Shown: positions 1-7,853 of the stretch, piece by piece | Position numbering within the stretch: position 1 is the first letter of the stretch | How the letters are laid out: the number at the start of each line of letters is the position of its first letter | Assembly (NCBI GenBank): GCA_018713325.1 | Contig: DVFJ01000001.1 | Coordinates: 48,230-112,229 of the forward strand | Source of the DNA: Candidatus Onthenecus intestinigallinarum | Lineage (GTDB): Bacteria > Bacillota > Clostridia > Christensenellales > Aristaeellaceae | Length of the DNA: 64,000 bases | Direction: 5' to 3' | Notes under the pieces: generated by a model | What the model was told of the DNA's origin: nothing | Databases searched by the model: none | What the model saw: the letters and a program-made list of their open reading frames with translations, nothing else | Translations under genes and position numbers: made by a program

Positions 1-78
1 TCAAAAAAACGGGCTGAAAGCGTGGGAAACTGCATAGGATGGCGCCAAAGACGGGCTGTGCGGGAGGCGAGAGCGACG

Positions 79-1161
79 ATGGGAAGGCATGCCGTGCGCG
101 TGCTGGCGGTGCTGACAGCGTTGGCGTTGGCGGCCGGGGCGCGGGAGCTGCTGACGGTGCGGGAGGCGCCGCCGCTGTACGAGGGCGGGACGCGCCGGGT
201 GCTGCGGGTATGGCTGATCGAAACCTGGATGGGCTCCAGCGAGTGGGTGCTTTCGCAGGCGGCGGCGTTTGAGCAGGCGAACGACGGCGTGCACGTGCGC
301 GTGCGGCGCGCGCTGGCACAGGAGTTGACGGCGGCGGACGCGGTGCTGCCGGATGTGCTGCTCTTCGAGCCGGGAGCGATCGATGCGCCGGCGGAGCTGC
401 TCACGCCCGTGGCGGGGGAGACGGGCGTGCGCCCGGAAATCGAGGCGGCGGGCCGCTACCGGGACGTGCGCTACGCAGTGCCGGTGTGCATGGGCGGCTA
501 CCTGGCGCTTTGCAACGACGCGCTGTTCGCGGGCGCATGGACGGCGCAGGACCTGGCGGCCTCGCAGGGGGTGTTGCAGATCCCGCAGGACGGCGCGCGC
601 TGCTATTCGGCGGCGGCGCTGTCGATGGGCGCGGCGTCGCAGGGGCTGCTGGGCGCGCTGCCGGACGGCGCGCTGGCCGCGGACGCGTTGGCGTGCACGC
701 CGGAGAGGGCGTATCAGGACTTTGCGCAGGGGCGCGCGGCGGTGCTCGTGTGCACCCAGCGGGAGACGCGGCGCATGGCGGCGCTGCGGGAGGCGGGCAA
801 GGGGTTCGCGTTTTCGGCGCTTGCGCCTGAGCGGGCGTATACGGATCTGCTGCTGCTGGGCGGGGTGGCGCGCGGCGCGCCGCAGGGGGCGCTGGGCAGC
901 GCGTTCCTCTCGCAGCTGGTGGGCGCGCCCGCGCAGGCGCAGCTGGCGGCGCACGGGCTGTATCCGGTGATCGCGGGGGACAACCCGTTTCCGCAGGCGA
1001 CGGCGCCGCTGCTGCGCGCGGCGTTTGAACCGCTGCGCGACGCGTCGCTGCTGTGCGCGAATGCGTTCTCGTGGGCGGAGCAGGCGCCGCTGCTGTCGGC
1101 GCACGCGCGCGAGGGGCTCTTGCGAGGCGGCGCGGCGCTGGAGGACGCGGGCTTCTATTAG
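79..1161 (+). CDS. Extracellular solute-binding-like protein
   Basis: A 360-residue exported protein. The N-terminus has a basic start and a hydrophobic stretch (about residues 6-21) that reads as a signal peptide or anchor; there is no lipobox cysteine. The body resembles the bacterial family 1 (sugar-type) extracellular solute-binding fold: an early strand around VWLIETWMGSS, then DVLLFEPGAID and YAVPVCMGGYLALCNDALF, the usual closed-ligand pattern of these proteins. No transporter permease or ATPase gene lies beside it, so the substrate is unknown and it may be an orphan or a non-transport relative. The ATG at 79 was chosen over the upstream in-frame start at 22 because GGGAGG lies just upstream and the signal-like sequence begins there. 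Family assignment is from overall pattern only. Confidence 0.65.
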   Translation: MGRHAVRVLAVLTALALAAGARELLTVREAPPLYEGGTRRVLRVWLIETWMGSSEWVLSQAAAFEQANDGVHVRVRRALAQELTAADAVLPDVLLFEPGAIDAPAELLTPVAGETGVRPEIEAAGRYRDVRYAVPVCMGGYLALCNDALFAGAWTAQDLAASQGVLQIPQDGARCYSAAALSMGAASQGLLGALPDGALAADALACTPERAYQDFAQGRAAVLVCTQRETRRMAALREAGKGFAFSALAPERAYTDLLLLGGVARGAPQGALGSAFLSQLVGAPAQAQLAAHGLYPVIAGDNPFPQATAPLLRAAFEPLRDASLLCANAFSWAEQAPLLSAHAREGLLRGGAALEDAGFY

Positions 1162-1209
1162 AGGATTCCACGCGCCGGACAGAAGAAAAAAGAAAATCTC
1201 CGGCCGGGC

Positions 1210-1238
1210 TTGTATCCGCCGCCCGGACAGGATACAAT
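1210..1238 (+). promoter_or_regulatory. Promoter of the murB-rapZ-whiA-crh operon
   Basis: TTGTAT (1210-1215) and TACAAT (1233-1238) are separated by 17 bases and lie 40 bases before the murB start, after the previous gene has ended. Confidence 0.6.
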
Positions 1239-1277
1239 AAGTACATCCAAAACGTTTGACGTCCGGGGAGAGTGGGC

Positions 1278-2186
1278 ATGAACGACGTATACGCGGCGCT
1301 GGCGCGGACGATCCCGCCGCAGCGGCTTTTGAAGGATGCGCCGATGCGCGACCATACGACGATGCGCGTGGGCGGACCGGCGGACGTGCTGGCCGACGCC
1401 GCGGGCGAGGACGACGTGCGCGCCGTGCTGGCGGTCTGCCGCGCGTGCGGGGCAAAGCTGACGGTGATCGGCAACGGCTCCAACCTGCTGGTGCGCGACG
1501 GGGGCATCCGCGGCGTGGTGCTGCGCGTGGGCCGGCACATGGCGGACATCCGCGTGCAGGGCGAGCAGATCGAGGCGCAGGCCGGGGCGACGCTCAGCGC
1601 GCTGGCGCAGGCCGCGGCGCGCGCGAACCTGGCGGGCGTGGCGGCGCTCAGCGGCATTCCGGGCACGCTGGGCGGCGCGGCGGTGATGAACGCGGGCGCG
1701 TACGGCGGCGAGATGTCGCAGGTCGTGCAGGGCGTGTGCGCGCTGGACGGCGAGGGGCGCGACGTGTGCCTGGACGCGCAGGCGCTGGCCTATGGCTACC
1801 GGCGCAGCGCGCTGATGGGCGCGGGGCTGATCGTCACGCGCGTGCGCATGCGCCTGACGCCCGGCGACGGCGCGGCGCTGCTGGAGGAGATGGCGCAGCT
1901 GGCCCGGCGGCGGCGCGAGAAGCAGCCGCTGGACTGGCCCAGCGCGGGCTCGACGTTCAAGCGGCCGGCGCAGGGGTATGCGGCGCAGCTGATCGACGAG
2001 GCGGGCCTGCGCGGCCTGCGCGTGGGCGGCGCGCAGGTGTCGCAAAAGCACACGGGCTTCATCGTCAATGCGGGCGGCGCGACGGCCCGCGACGTGCTGG
2101 AGCTGATGGCGCGCATACAACAGGCGGTCTTTGAGCGCTCCGGCGTCCGGCTGGAGCCGGAGGTACGGATTCTGGGCGAGGAGTAA
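1278..2186 (+). CDS. murB: UDP-N-acetylenolpyruvoylglucosamine reductase
   Basis: MurB reduces UDP-GlcNAc-enolpyruvate to UDP-MurNAc with NADPH and FAD, the second committed step of cytoplasmic peptidoglycan precursor synthesis. The 302-residue protein has the FAD-binding segments GNGSNLLVRDGGIRGVV and SGIPGTLGGAAVMNAGAYGGEM, a conserved YGYRRS arginine region, and the C-terminal AGSTFKRP motif carrying the catalytic serine, followed by GGAQVSQKHTGFIVN. The length fits the short type II MurB of Gram-positives. GGGGAG sits about seven bases before the ATG at 1278; a GTG at 1272 is too close to it. The gene leads an operon and rapZ follows after seven bases, an arrangement common in Firmicutes. 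Confidence 0.96.
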   Translation: MNDVYAALARTIPPQRLLKDAPMRDHTTMRVGGPADVLADAAGEDDVRAVLAVCRACGAKLTVIGNGSNLLVRDGGIRGVVLRVGRHMADIRVQGEQIEAQAGATLSALAQAAARANLAGVAALSGIPGTLGGAAVMNAGAYGGEMSQVVQGVCALDGEGRDVCLDAQALAYGYRRSALMGAGLIVTRVRMRLTPGDGAALLEEMAQLARRRREKQPLDWPSAGSTFKRPAQGYAAQLIDEAGLRGLRVGGAQVSQKHTGFIVNAGGATARDVLELMARIQQAVFERSGVRLEPEVRILGEE

Positions 2187-2193
2187 GGCATAC

Positions 2194-3084
2194 ATGAGAT
2201 ACGTAATTGTGACGGGACTTTCGGGCGCGGGCAAGACGGGCATGCTGCGCCACCTGGAGGACAGCGGGTTTCTGTGCGTGGACAACCTGCCGCCGATGAT
2301 GATCCCCAAGTTTTTGGAGCTGTGCACCGCCTCGTCCACGCAGATCAAGGCGGTGGCGATGGCGGTGGATATCCGCGGCGGCGCGTTCTTTGACGCGCGC
2401 TCGGTGTGCAATATCGTGGAGGACGCGCGCGCGGCGGGCTATCCGGTCGAGACGCTGTTTCTGGAGGCGTGCGACGACGCGCTCATCACCCGCTACAAGG
2501 AGACGCGGCGCGATCACCCGCTGGCGGGGCCGGACGTGTCGCTGACTGAGGCCATCGTCCGCGAGCGCGAGTTGCTCCAGCCGCTGCGCGAGACGGCCAC
2601 CTATGTGCTGGACACCTCCGGCCTGCGCCCGCGCCAGGCCGCGCAGCGCGCGGACAAGATGCTCTTTGCGGCGGGCGAAGAGGGCCCGCGCATGATGATC
2701 GAGATCCTGTCCTTCGGGTTCAAGCGCGGCATCCCGCGCGAGAGCGACCTGGTGTGGGACGTGCGCTTTTTGCCCAATCCCTTCTATATGCCCGACATCT
2801 GCATGTACACCGGCCTGGAGGCGCCTGTGCGCGACTTCGTGCTGGACAGCCCCGTCACGCAGGAGTTCTTGCAGCGGGTCGAGGGCCTGCTGGATTACCT
2901 GCTGCCCCACTACCGCGAGGAGGGCAAGCACCGGCTGATGATCTCCATCGGCTGCACGGGCGGCGCGCACCGCTCGGTGGCCATCGCGGAGGCGCTGGGC
3001 GCCTACCTGCGCGAAAAGGGCCTGCCCGTGGACGTCAACCACCGCGACATCGACCTGGAAAAGCTGCTGTGGCAGAGCAAGTGA
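2194..3084 (+). CDS. rapZ: RNase adapter / nucleotide-binding protein RapZ (YvcJ)
   Basis: A 296-residue P-loop protein of the RapZ/YvcJ family. In Escherichia coli RapZ controls glucosamine-6-phosphate synthase through RNase E and small RNAs; in Bacillus YvcJ binds and hydrolyses nucleotides and its role is less clear. Visible motifs are the N-terminal Walker A GLSGAGKT (residues 8-15), the VDNLPP segment, and the C-terminal signature IGCTGGAHRSVAIAEAL. The ATG at 2194 follows the murB stop by seven bases, with AGGAGTAAGG overlapping the murB end as ribosome binding site. Together with whiA and crh it forms the conserved yvc cluster, but yvcK, normally between rapZ and whiA, is absent here. 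Confidence 0.95.
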   Translation: MRYVIVTGLSGAGKTGMLRHLEDSGFLCVDNLPPMMIPKFLELCTASSTQIKAVAMAVDIRGGAFFDARSVCNIVEDARAAGYPVETLFLEACDDALITRYKETRRDHPLAGPDVSLTEAIVRERELLQPLRETATYVLDTSGLRPRQAAQRADKMLFAAGEEGPRMMIEILSFGFKRGIPRESDLVWDVRFLPNPFYMPDICMYTGLEAPVRDFVLDSPVTQEFLQRVEGLLDYLLPHYREEGKHRLMISIGCTGGAHRSVAIAEALGAYLREKGLPVDVNHRDIDLEKLLWQSK

Positions 3085-3115
3085 GCCGGGCCGCCCGACG
3101 AAGGAGGCTTGGGAC

Positions 3116-4084
3116 ATGTCGTTTTCATCGGATACAAAGGATGAACTGGCCCGCATCGAGCCCGAGAGCGTGTGCTGCATGCTCGCGGAGCTGGCGGCCA
3201 TCGTCTCCATCGGCGGCACAATCGGCCTGATGAGCGCCGGGCGCATGCGCCTGACCGTCGAGAGCGAAAACGCCGCCACCGCGCGGCGCGTCTACTCGCT
3301 GTTCAAGCGCCTGTTCGACGTGCGCGCCGAGCTGACCACGCTGCGCCACACGCGCCTGGGCGGGCGTAACACCTACCGGCTCACGCTGCACGGGGACGAG
3401 GCGGCCTTCGTGCTGGAGGGCTGCGGCATCCTGCGCCGCAGCGAGCAGGGACACATCGGCATCCGCCGCACGATCCCCAAGGAGATCGTCAGCCGCCGCT
3501 GCTGCCGGCGCGCGTTCGTGCGCGGCGCGTTCCTGGCGGGCGGCTCCATCGCCAACCCCGAGCGCGAGTATCACCTGGAGTTCGTGCTCGGCGACGAGGG
3601 CTTCGCCGCGTCGCTGCTGCGCTTTTTGACCAAGTACGACCTGAACGTCAAGGCCGTCTCGCGCAAGGGCGCGTATGTGCTCTACCTGAAGGAGGGCGAC
3701 CAGATCGTCACGTTGCTCTCGCTCATGGGCGCGCACAGCGCCCTGTGCGAGCTGGAGAACATCCGCATCCAGAAGGACATCCGCAACAACGTCAACCGCG
3801 TCGTCAACTGCGACAGCGCCAACCTGCAAAAGACGCTGGACGCCTCCACCCGGCAGGTGGAGGCCATCGAGTACATCCGCGACCACTACGGGCTGGACAA
3901 CCTGCCGCCGCTGCTGGGCGAGGTGGCGCGGCTGCGGCTGGACTACCGCGAGGTCTCGCTGCAGGAACTGGGCGAGATGCTCACCCCGCCGGTGGGCAAG
4001 TCGGGCGTGAACCACCGCCTGCGCAGGCTGTGCGAGCTGGCGCAGGCGCTGAGGCAAAAGAGCGAAGGAGGAAACCCAACATGA
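3116..4084 (+). CDS. whiA: DNA-binding protein WhiA
   Basis: WhiA combines an N-terminal LAGLIDADG homing-endonuclease-like domain without nuclease activity with a C-terminal helix-turn-helix. It acts in sporulation control in Streptomyces and in chromosome segregation and division in Bacillus. This 322-residue protein opens with SFSSDTKDELARIEPES, the usual start of the family, and carries the conserved RRCCRRAFVRGAFLAGGSI and NCDSANLQKTLDAS segments. The C-terminus (about 245-315) ends in the helix-turn-helix SLQELGEMLTPPVGKSGVNHRL. GGAGG lies eight bases upstream of the ATG. The stop overlaps the start of the HPr-like gene by four bases (ATGA), so the two are probably translationally coupled. 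Confidence 0.96.
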   Translation: MSFSSDTKDELARIEPESVCCMLAELAAIVSIGGTIGLMSAGRMRLTVESENAATARRVYSLFKRLFDVRAELTTLRHTRLGGRNTYRLTLHGDEAAFVLEGCGILRRSEQGHIGIRRTIPKEIVSRRCCRRAFVRGAFLAGGSIANPEREYHLEFVLGDEGFAASLLRFLTKYDLNVKAVSRKGAYVLYLKEGDQIVTLLSLMGAHSALCELENIRIQKDIRNNVNRVVNCDSANLQKTLDASTRQVEAIEYIRDHYGLDNLPPLLGEVARLRLDYREVSLQELGEMLTPPVGKSGVNHRLRRLCELAQALRQKSEGGNPT

Positions 4085-4347
4085 TCCGCAAAGAAGTGAC
4101 CATCAAGGGCGCGGAGGGCCTGCAGGCGCGCGCCGCGGCGATGCTCGTGCAGACGGCCTGCCGCTACACCGCGCGCATCCTGATCGAGATGGGCTCCAAG
4201 ACGATCAACGCCAAGTCGATGATGGGCGTGCTCTCCTTGGGCGTCGGGCCGGACGGGCGGATCCTGCTGCTGATCGACGGCGAGGACGAGCAGGCCGCGC
4301 TGGCGGCGATCACAGGGCTCATCGACGCCGGGTTCAAGGCCGGCTGA
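4081..4347 (+). CDS. crh: Catabolite repression HPr-like protein Crh
   Basis: An 88-residue HPr-fold protein. The position of the PTS phosphorylation histidine (15) is occupied by glutamine (GLQARAAA), so it cannot relay phosphate in sugar transport, while the regulatory serine 46 (KTINAKSMMG) is kept. This is the diagnostic pattern of Bacillus subtilis Crh, which when Ser-46-phosphorylated by HPr kinase acts as a CcpA corepressor and also binds metabolic enzymes. The position after whiA matches the crh locus of Bacillus. It overlaps whiA by four bases (ATGA). The proline of the usual ARPAA motif is replaced by alanine here. A true HPr must lie elsewhere in the genome if a PTS exists. Confidence 0.88.
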   Translation: MIRKEVTIKGAEGLQARAAAMLVQTACRYTARILIEMGSKTINAKSMMGVLSLGVGPDGRILLLIDGEDEQAALAAITGLIDAGFKAG

Positions 4348-4366
4348 TCTCAGGCCAAAATCCCCC

Positions 4367-4395
4367 TTGCAATTTCTCCCGCGTGCGGGTATAAT
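4367..4395 (+). promoter_or_regulatory. Promoter of the proS T-box transcript
   Basis: TTGCAA (4367-4372), a 17-base spacer and a perfect TATAAT (4390-4395), directly after crh and in front of the T-box leader. Confidence 0.8.
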
Positions 4396-4401
4396 AGCCT
4401 C

Positions 4402-4635
4402 ACACACAGGCGAAGACGGAGAACGGCGAAGCTTGCGGCGGCAAAGAGAGCGCGGCCCATCGGCTGAAAGGCGCGCGCGCATGCGGCCTCGCCTCCGGCC
4501 TCCATCATGCCCCGGCGCCAAGAACGCCGGCGTGCCCCCGCGTTAAGGGGATCGAGCGGGCGCGTCGCGCCAAGCCGGGTGGTACCGCGAAGATGACCTT
4601 CCTTCGTCCCTGCATGGGGCGAAGGTTTTTTTCTT
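4402..4635 (+). promoter_or_regulatory. T-box leader controlling proS
   Basis: The untranslated region between promoter and proS has the hallmark T-box sequence GGGTGGTACCGCGA (4577-4590), which pairs with the CCA end of uncharged tRNA. It is followed by a terminator hairpin, CCTTCGTCCC-TGCAT-GGGGCGAAGG (4601-4625), and a run of T. Upstream, an AGAGAG element resembling the Stem I distal region is visible near 4445. Known T-boxes antiterminate when the cognate tRNA is uncharged, so proS should be induced by proline starvation. I could not place the specifier codon with certainty; a CCT at 4487-4489 is one candidate. Confidence 0.92.
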
Positions 4636-4663
4636 TACCGACAGCGACGAGGAGGAACCCCCT

Positions 4664-6106
4664 ATGGCCAAGAAGAACGATCAGGAGTTCGTCAAGCACA
4701 TCACCCCCCGCAGCGAGAACTTCTCGCAGTGGTATACCGACGTCGTGCTGCAGGCAGACCTGATGGACTACACGCCCGTGCGCGGCTGCATGGCGATCAA
4801 GCCCTACGGCTACGGCATCTGGGAGCTGATCCAGAAGGAGCTGGACGCCCGCTTCAAGGCGACCGGCCACGAGAACGTGTCCATGCCCATGCTGATCCCC
4901 GAGAGCCTGCTGCTCAAGGAGGCCGACCACGTCGAGGGCTTCGCGCCCGAGGTCGCCTGGGTCACCCAGGGCGGCACCGAGCCCCTGCAGGAGCGCCTGG
5001 CCGTGCGCCCCACCAGCGAGACCATCTTCTGCACGATGTATTCGAAGTGGGTGCAGTCCTGGCGCGACCTGCCCCTCAAGTACAACCAGTGGTGCTCGGT
5101 CATGCGCTGGGAGAAGACGACGCGCCCCTTCCTGCGCACGGCGGAGTTCCTCTGGCAGGAGGGCCACACCGTGCACGCCACCGCCGAGGAGGCCCAGGAG
5201 GAGACGATGCAGATGCTGCACGTCTACCATGAGTTCTGCGAGAACGTGCTGGCCGTGCCCGTCTACTCCGGCCAGAAGAGCGACAAGGAGAAGTTCGCCG
5301 GCGCACGCGCGACCTACAGCGTCGAGGCGATGATGCAGGACGGCAAGGCGCTGCAGAGCGGCACGAGCCACAACTTCGGCACGAACTTCGCCGAGCCCTT
5401 TGAGATCACCTACCTGTCCAAGGACGGCAAGCTCGAGTACTGCCACGAGACGAGCTGGGGCGTGTCCACGCGCCTGATCGGCGCGATCATCATGACCCAC
5501 GGCGACGAGCGCGGCCTCAAGCTGCCTCCCAAGGTCGCGCCCATCCAGGCCGTCATCCTGCCCATCGCCGCGCACAAGGGCGGCGTCATGGAAAAGTGCC
5601 AGGAGATCCGGGATCAGCTGGCCGCTGCCGGCATCCGCGTGCGCCTGGACGACCGCGACAACGTCTCCGCGGGCTGGAAGTTCAACGAGTGGGAGCTCAA
5701 GGGCGTGCCCGTGCGCCTGGAGGTCGGCCCCCGCGACCTGGAGGCGGGACAGGTGCTGTGCGTGCGCCGCGACACGTTCGAGAAGAAGCCCCTGCCCCTG
5801 GACGGCCTGGCGGGCGCCGTCAAGGCCACGCTGGAGGACGTGCACCGCAACATGTTCGAGATCGCCCGCGCGTTCCGCGACGAGCACACGAAGGTCGTGC
5901 ACAACATGGACGAGCTGACGGCGCAGGTCGACGGCGGCTATGCCAAGGCCATGTGGTGCGGCGATCAGGCCTGCGAGGACCGGATCAAGGAGCTGACCGG
6001 CGCGACCAGCCGCAACATGCCCTTTAACCAGACGCCCGTGGGCGACACGTGCGTGTGCTGCGGCAAGAAGGCCGACAAGGTCATGTACTTCGCCAAGGCG
6101 TACTGA
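4664..6106 (+). CDS. proS: Prolyl-tRNA synthetase, type 3 (archaeal/eukaryotic-like)
   Basis: Charges tRNA-Pro with proline in the cytoplasm. The 480-residue length and sequence match the shorter ProS form without the bacterial editing insertion: start QEFVKHITPRSENFSQWYTD, class II motif 2 region VMRWEKTTRPFLRTAEFLWQEGHT, SGTSHNFGTNFAEPF, and motif 3 region WGVSTRLIGAIIMTHGDERGL. The anticodon-binding domain follows (about 285-400), and a C-terminal zinc-ribbon-like end has cysteines in WCGDQACED and VCCGKKAD. Start ATG 4664 has GACGAGGAGG upstream. It is transcribed alone under the T-box leader; the next promoter begins four bases after its stop. Confidence 0.97.
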   Translation: MAKKNDQEFVKHITPRSENFSQWYTDVVLQADLMDYTPVRGCMAIKPYGYGIWELIQKELDARFKATGHENVSMPMLIPESLLLKEADHVEGFAPEVAWVTQGGTEPLQERLAVRPTSETIFCTMYSKWVQSWRDLPLKYNQWCSVMRWEKTTRPFLRTAEFLWQEGHTVHATAEEAQEETMQMLHVYHEFCENVLAVPVYSGQKSDKEKFAGARATYSVEAMMQDGKALQSGTSHNFGTNFAEPFEITYLSKDGKLEYCHETSWGVSTRLIGAIIMTHGDERGLKLPPKVAPIQAVILPIAAHKGGVMEKCQEIRDQLAAAGIRVRLDDRDNVSAGWKFNEWELKGVPVRLEVGPRDLEAGQVLCVRRDTFEKKPLPLDGLAGAVKATLEDVHRNMFEIARAFRDEHTKVVHNMDELTAQVDGGYAKAMWCGDQACEDRIKELTGATSRNMPFNQTPVGDTCVCCGKKADKVMYFAKAY

Positions 6107-6109
6107 GCA

Positions 6110-6138
6110 TTGACACCGGCGCGGGAGTGCGCTATACT
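6110..6138 (+). promoter_or_regulatory. Promoter of the ABC-F leader transcript
   Basis: TTGACA (6110-6115), 17 bases, TATACT (6133-6138), placed four bases after the proS stop codon. Confidence 0.8.
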
Positions 6139-6350
6139 GATAACAACCTGAACGATGGGAGCTGAGAAGATGCGGAAGACTTCCTGCTGATGTGCCCTCG
6201 GCGCAGCGCGGCGTAAAGCCGTCTGTTTGCGCTGTCCGCACGCAGGAAGCCGCCGCCTCTTCCCGGCTTTTTTGCGCCCTTTTTGCACGCACAAGGCCGC
6301 GGGGAGCCATGCTTCCTGCGGCCTTCTTCATGCAAAAGGGGGAACGCTTT
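6139..6350 (+). promoter_or_regulatory. Attenuator-like leader of the ABC-F gene
   Basis: About 200 untranslated bases separate the promoter from the ABC-F start. They hold a six-codon open frame (6170-6190) with its own GGGAG site, an intrinsic terminator AAGCCG/CGGCTT with a T run (6247-6273), and a second strong stem AAGGCCGCGGGGAGC/GCTTCCTGCGGCCTT (about 6291-6323). TTCCTGC occurs inside the short frame (6181-6187) and again at 6313-6319. Both copies can pair with GCAGGAA (6242-6248) in the 5' side of the terminator, giving mutually exclusive folds. This is the layout of ribosome-mediated attenuation known for other antibiotic-inducible ABC-F genes; the mechanism here is inferred. Confidence 0.7.
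6170..6190 (+). CDS. Putative leader peptide (6 residues, MRKTSC)
   Basis: ATG at 6170 with GGGAG eight bases upstream, six codons, then TGA. Its last codons contain TTCCTGC, which is complementary to the 5' arm of the downstream terminator. A role in attenuation of the following ABC-F gene is inferred from position and pairing. Confidence 0.5.
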   Translation: MRKTSC

Positions 6351-7853
6351 ATGGCCTTGATCGACGTATCCCATCTGACGTTCGGCTATGAGGGCAGCTT
6401 TGAAAACGTGTTCGAAGATGTGTCCTTCCAGATCGACACCACCTGGCGCCTGGGCTTCACGGGCCGCAACGGACGCGGCAAGACGACCTTTCTACGCCTG
6501 CTGACGGGCGCGTATCCCTACCGTGGCACGATCACCGCCCCGGCGGCGTTTGACTACTTCCCGCCCGACCTGCCCGACGAGCGCATGACCGCCATGCAGG
6601 CCGCGCGCGCCCTTGCGCCGGGACTGGAGGACTGGCAACTTGAGCGCGAGACCGGGCTGCTGGGCGTACAGGCGCAGGCGCTCGCGCGCCCGATGTCCAC
6701 GCTCTCCGGCGGCGAACGCACGAAAGTGCTCCTGGCGCTGATGTTTCTGCGCGCGGGGAGCTTTCCGCTCATCGACGAGCCGACCAACCACCTGGACATG
6801 CGCGCCCGCGCGCAGGTGGCCGCCTACCTGCGGCGCAAGGACGGGTTCATCCTCGTCTCGCACGACCGGGCGTTTCTGGACGCATGCGTGGACCGCGTGC
6901 TCTACCTGGGGCGCACGGGCGTGGAGGTGGCGGCGTGCGACTTTTCGACCTTCCTGCAAAACCGCGCGCAGCGCGAGCAGTACGAGCGCACGCAGAGCGA
7001 GCGGCTGCGCCGCGAGGTCGCGCGCCTGTCGCAGGCGGCGCGCGATACGGCGGGCTGGTCCGACGCGCTGGAGCGCACGAAGAACAGCGCGGGCGACAGC
7101 GGCTATGTCGGGCACAAGTCCGCCAAGATGATGCGCCGCGCCAAGAACGCCGAGCGCCGCCGGGAGCGCGCGCTGGAGGACAAGAAGGGGCTGCTGCGCG
7201 AGGTGGAGGAGGCGCCGCCCCTGACGATGCACCCGCTCGCCTTTCGCCAGGAGCGCCTGGCCGAGGCGCTGGACCTGTGCGTGCGCTACGACGGGCGCGA
7301 GGTGACGCGGGACGTGCGCTTCACGCTGCGGCGCGGCGGGCGCGTCGCGTTGCAGGGCCCCAACGGCTGCGGCAAGACGAGCATCCTGCGCCTGATCGCC
7401 GGCGAGGACGTGCCCCACGGCGGCGTGCTGCGCCTGGCCTCGGGCCTGCGCGTCTCCTACGTGCCCCAGGACATGCGCTTTTTGTCCGGCTCGCTGGCGG
7501 ACTATGCCCGCGACTGCGGCGTGGACCTGACGCTGCTGCTGACCACGCTGCGCGCGCTCGACTTTGCCCGCGAGCTGTTCGAACGCGACATGCGCGGCTT
7601 CAGCGCCGGGCAGAAGAAGAAGGTGCTCCTCGCCCGCAGCCTGTGCGAGGAGGCGCACCTGTTCGTCTGGGATGAGCCGCTCAACTACATCGATCTGTAC
7701 TCGCGCATGCAGCTGGAGGCGCTCATCGCCCAAAGACAGCCGTCCATGGTCTTCGTCGAGCACGACCGTGCGTTTGTGGACGCGGTCGCGACCGAGCGCG
7801 TGACGCTGCAGGCCGAGGTCATCCCTTCTCCACCAGGCGCAGGTTCACGCTGA
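6351..7853 (+). CDS. ABC-F ribosomal protection protein, Lsa/CplR-like
   Basis: A 500-residue soluble protein with two ATP-binding cassettes and no membrane segments. ABC-F factors bind the ribosomal E site and dislodge drugs from the peptidyl transferase centre. First cassette: FTGRNGRGKTTFLRL (Walker A), LSGGERTKVLLAL, IDEPTNHLD. Between cassettes (about 195-300) lies a highly charged linker. Second cassette: LQGPNGCGKTSILRL, FSAGQKKKVLLARSL, and WDEPLNYIDLYSRMQ, the last being typical of the Lsa/CplR/Msr resistance group. Members protect against lincosamides, streptogramin A and pleuromutilins; the spectrum here is not known. Start 6351 follows AAAGGGGGAA. The last 35 bases overlap the end of the opposite-strand gerC-like gene, so the C-terminal tail is unusual. 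Confidence 0.85.
   Translation: MALIDVSHLTFGYEGSFENVFEDVSFQIDTTWRLGFTGRNGRGKTTFLRLLTGAYPYRGTITAPAAFDYFPPDLPDERMTAMQAARALAPGLEDWQLERETGLLGVQAQALARPMSTLSGGERTKVLLALMFLRAGSFPLIDEPTNHLDMRARAQVAAYLRRKDGFILVSHDRAFLDACVDRVLYLGRTGVEVAACDFSTFLQNRAQREQYERTQSERLRREVARLSQAARDTAGWSDALERTKNSAGDSGYVGHKSAKMMRRAKNAERRRERALEDKKGLLREVEEAPPLTMHPLAFRQERLAEALDLCVRYDGREVTRDVRFTLRRGGRVALQGPNGCGKTSILRLIAGEDVPHGGVLRLASGLRVSYVPQDMRFLSGSLADYARDCGVDLTLLLTTLRALDFARELFERDMRGFSAGQKKKVLLARSLCEEAHLFVWDEPLNYIDLYSRMQLEALIAQRQPSMVFVEHDRAFVDAVATERVTLQAEVIPSPPGAGSR

Noticed and set aside
1..1455. Long minus-strand open frame at the left edge
   Set aside because: Arg/Ala/Pro-rich low-complexity translation, antisense to a protein with a recognisable fold; typical of high-GC shadow frames.
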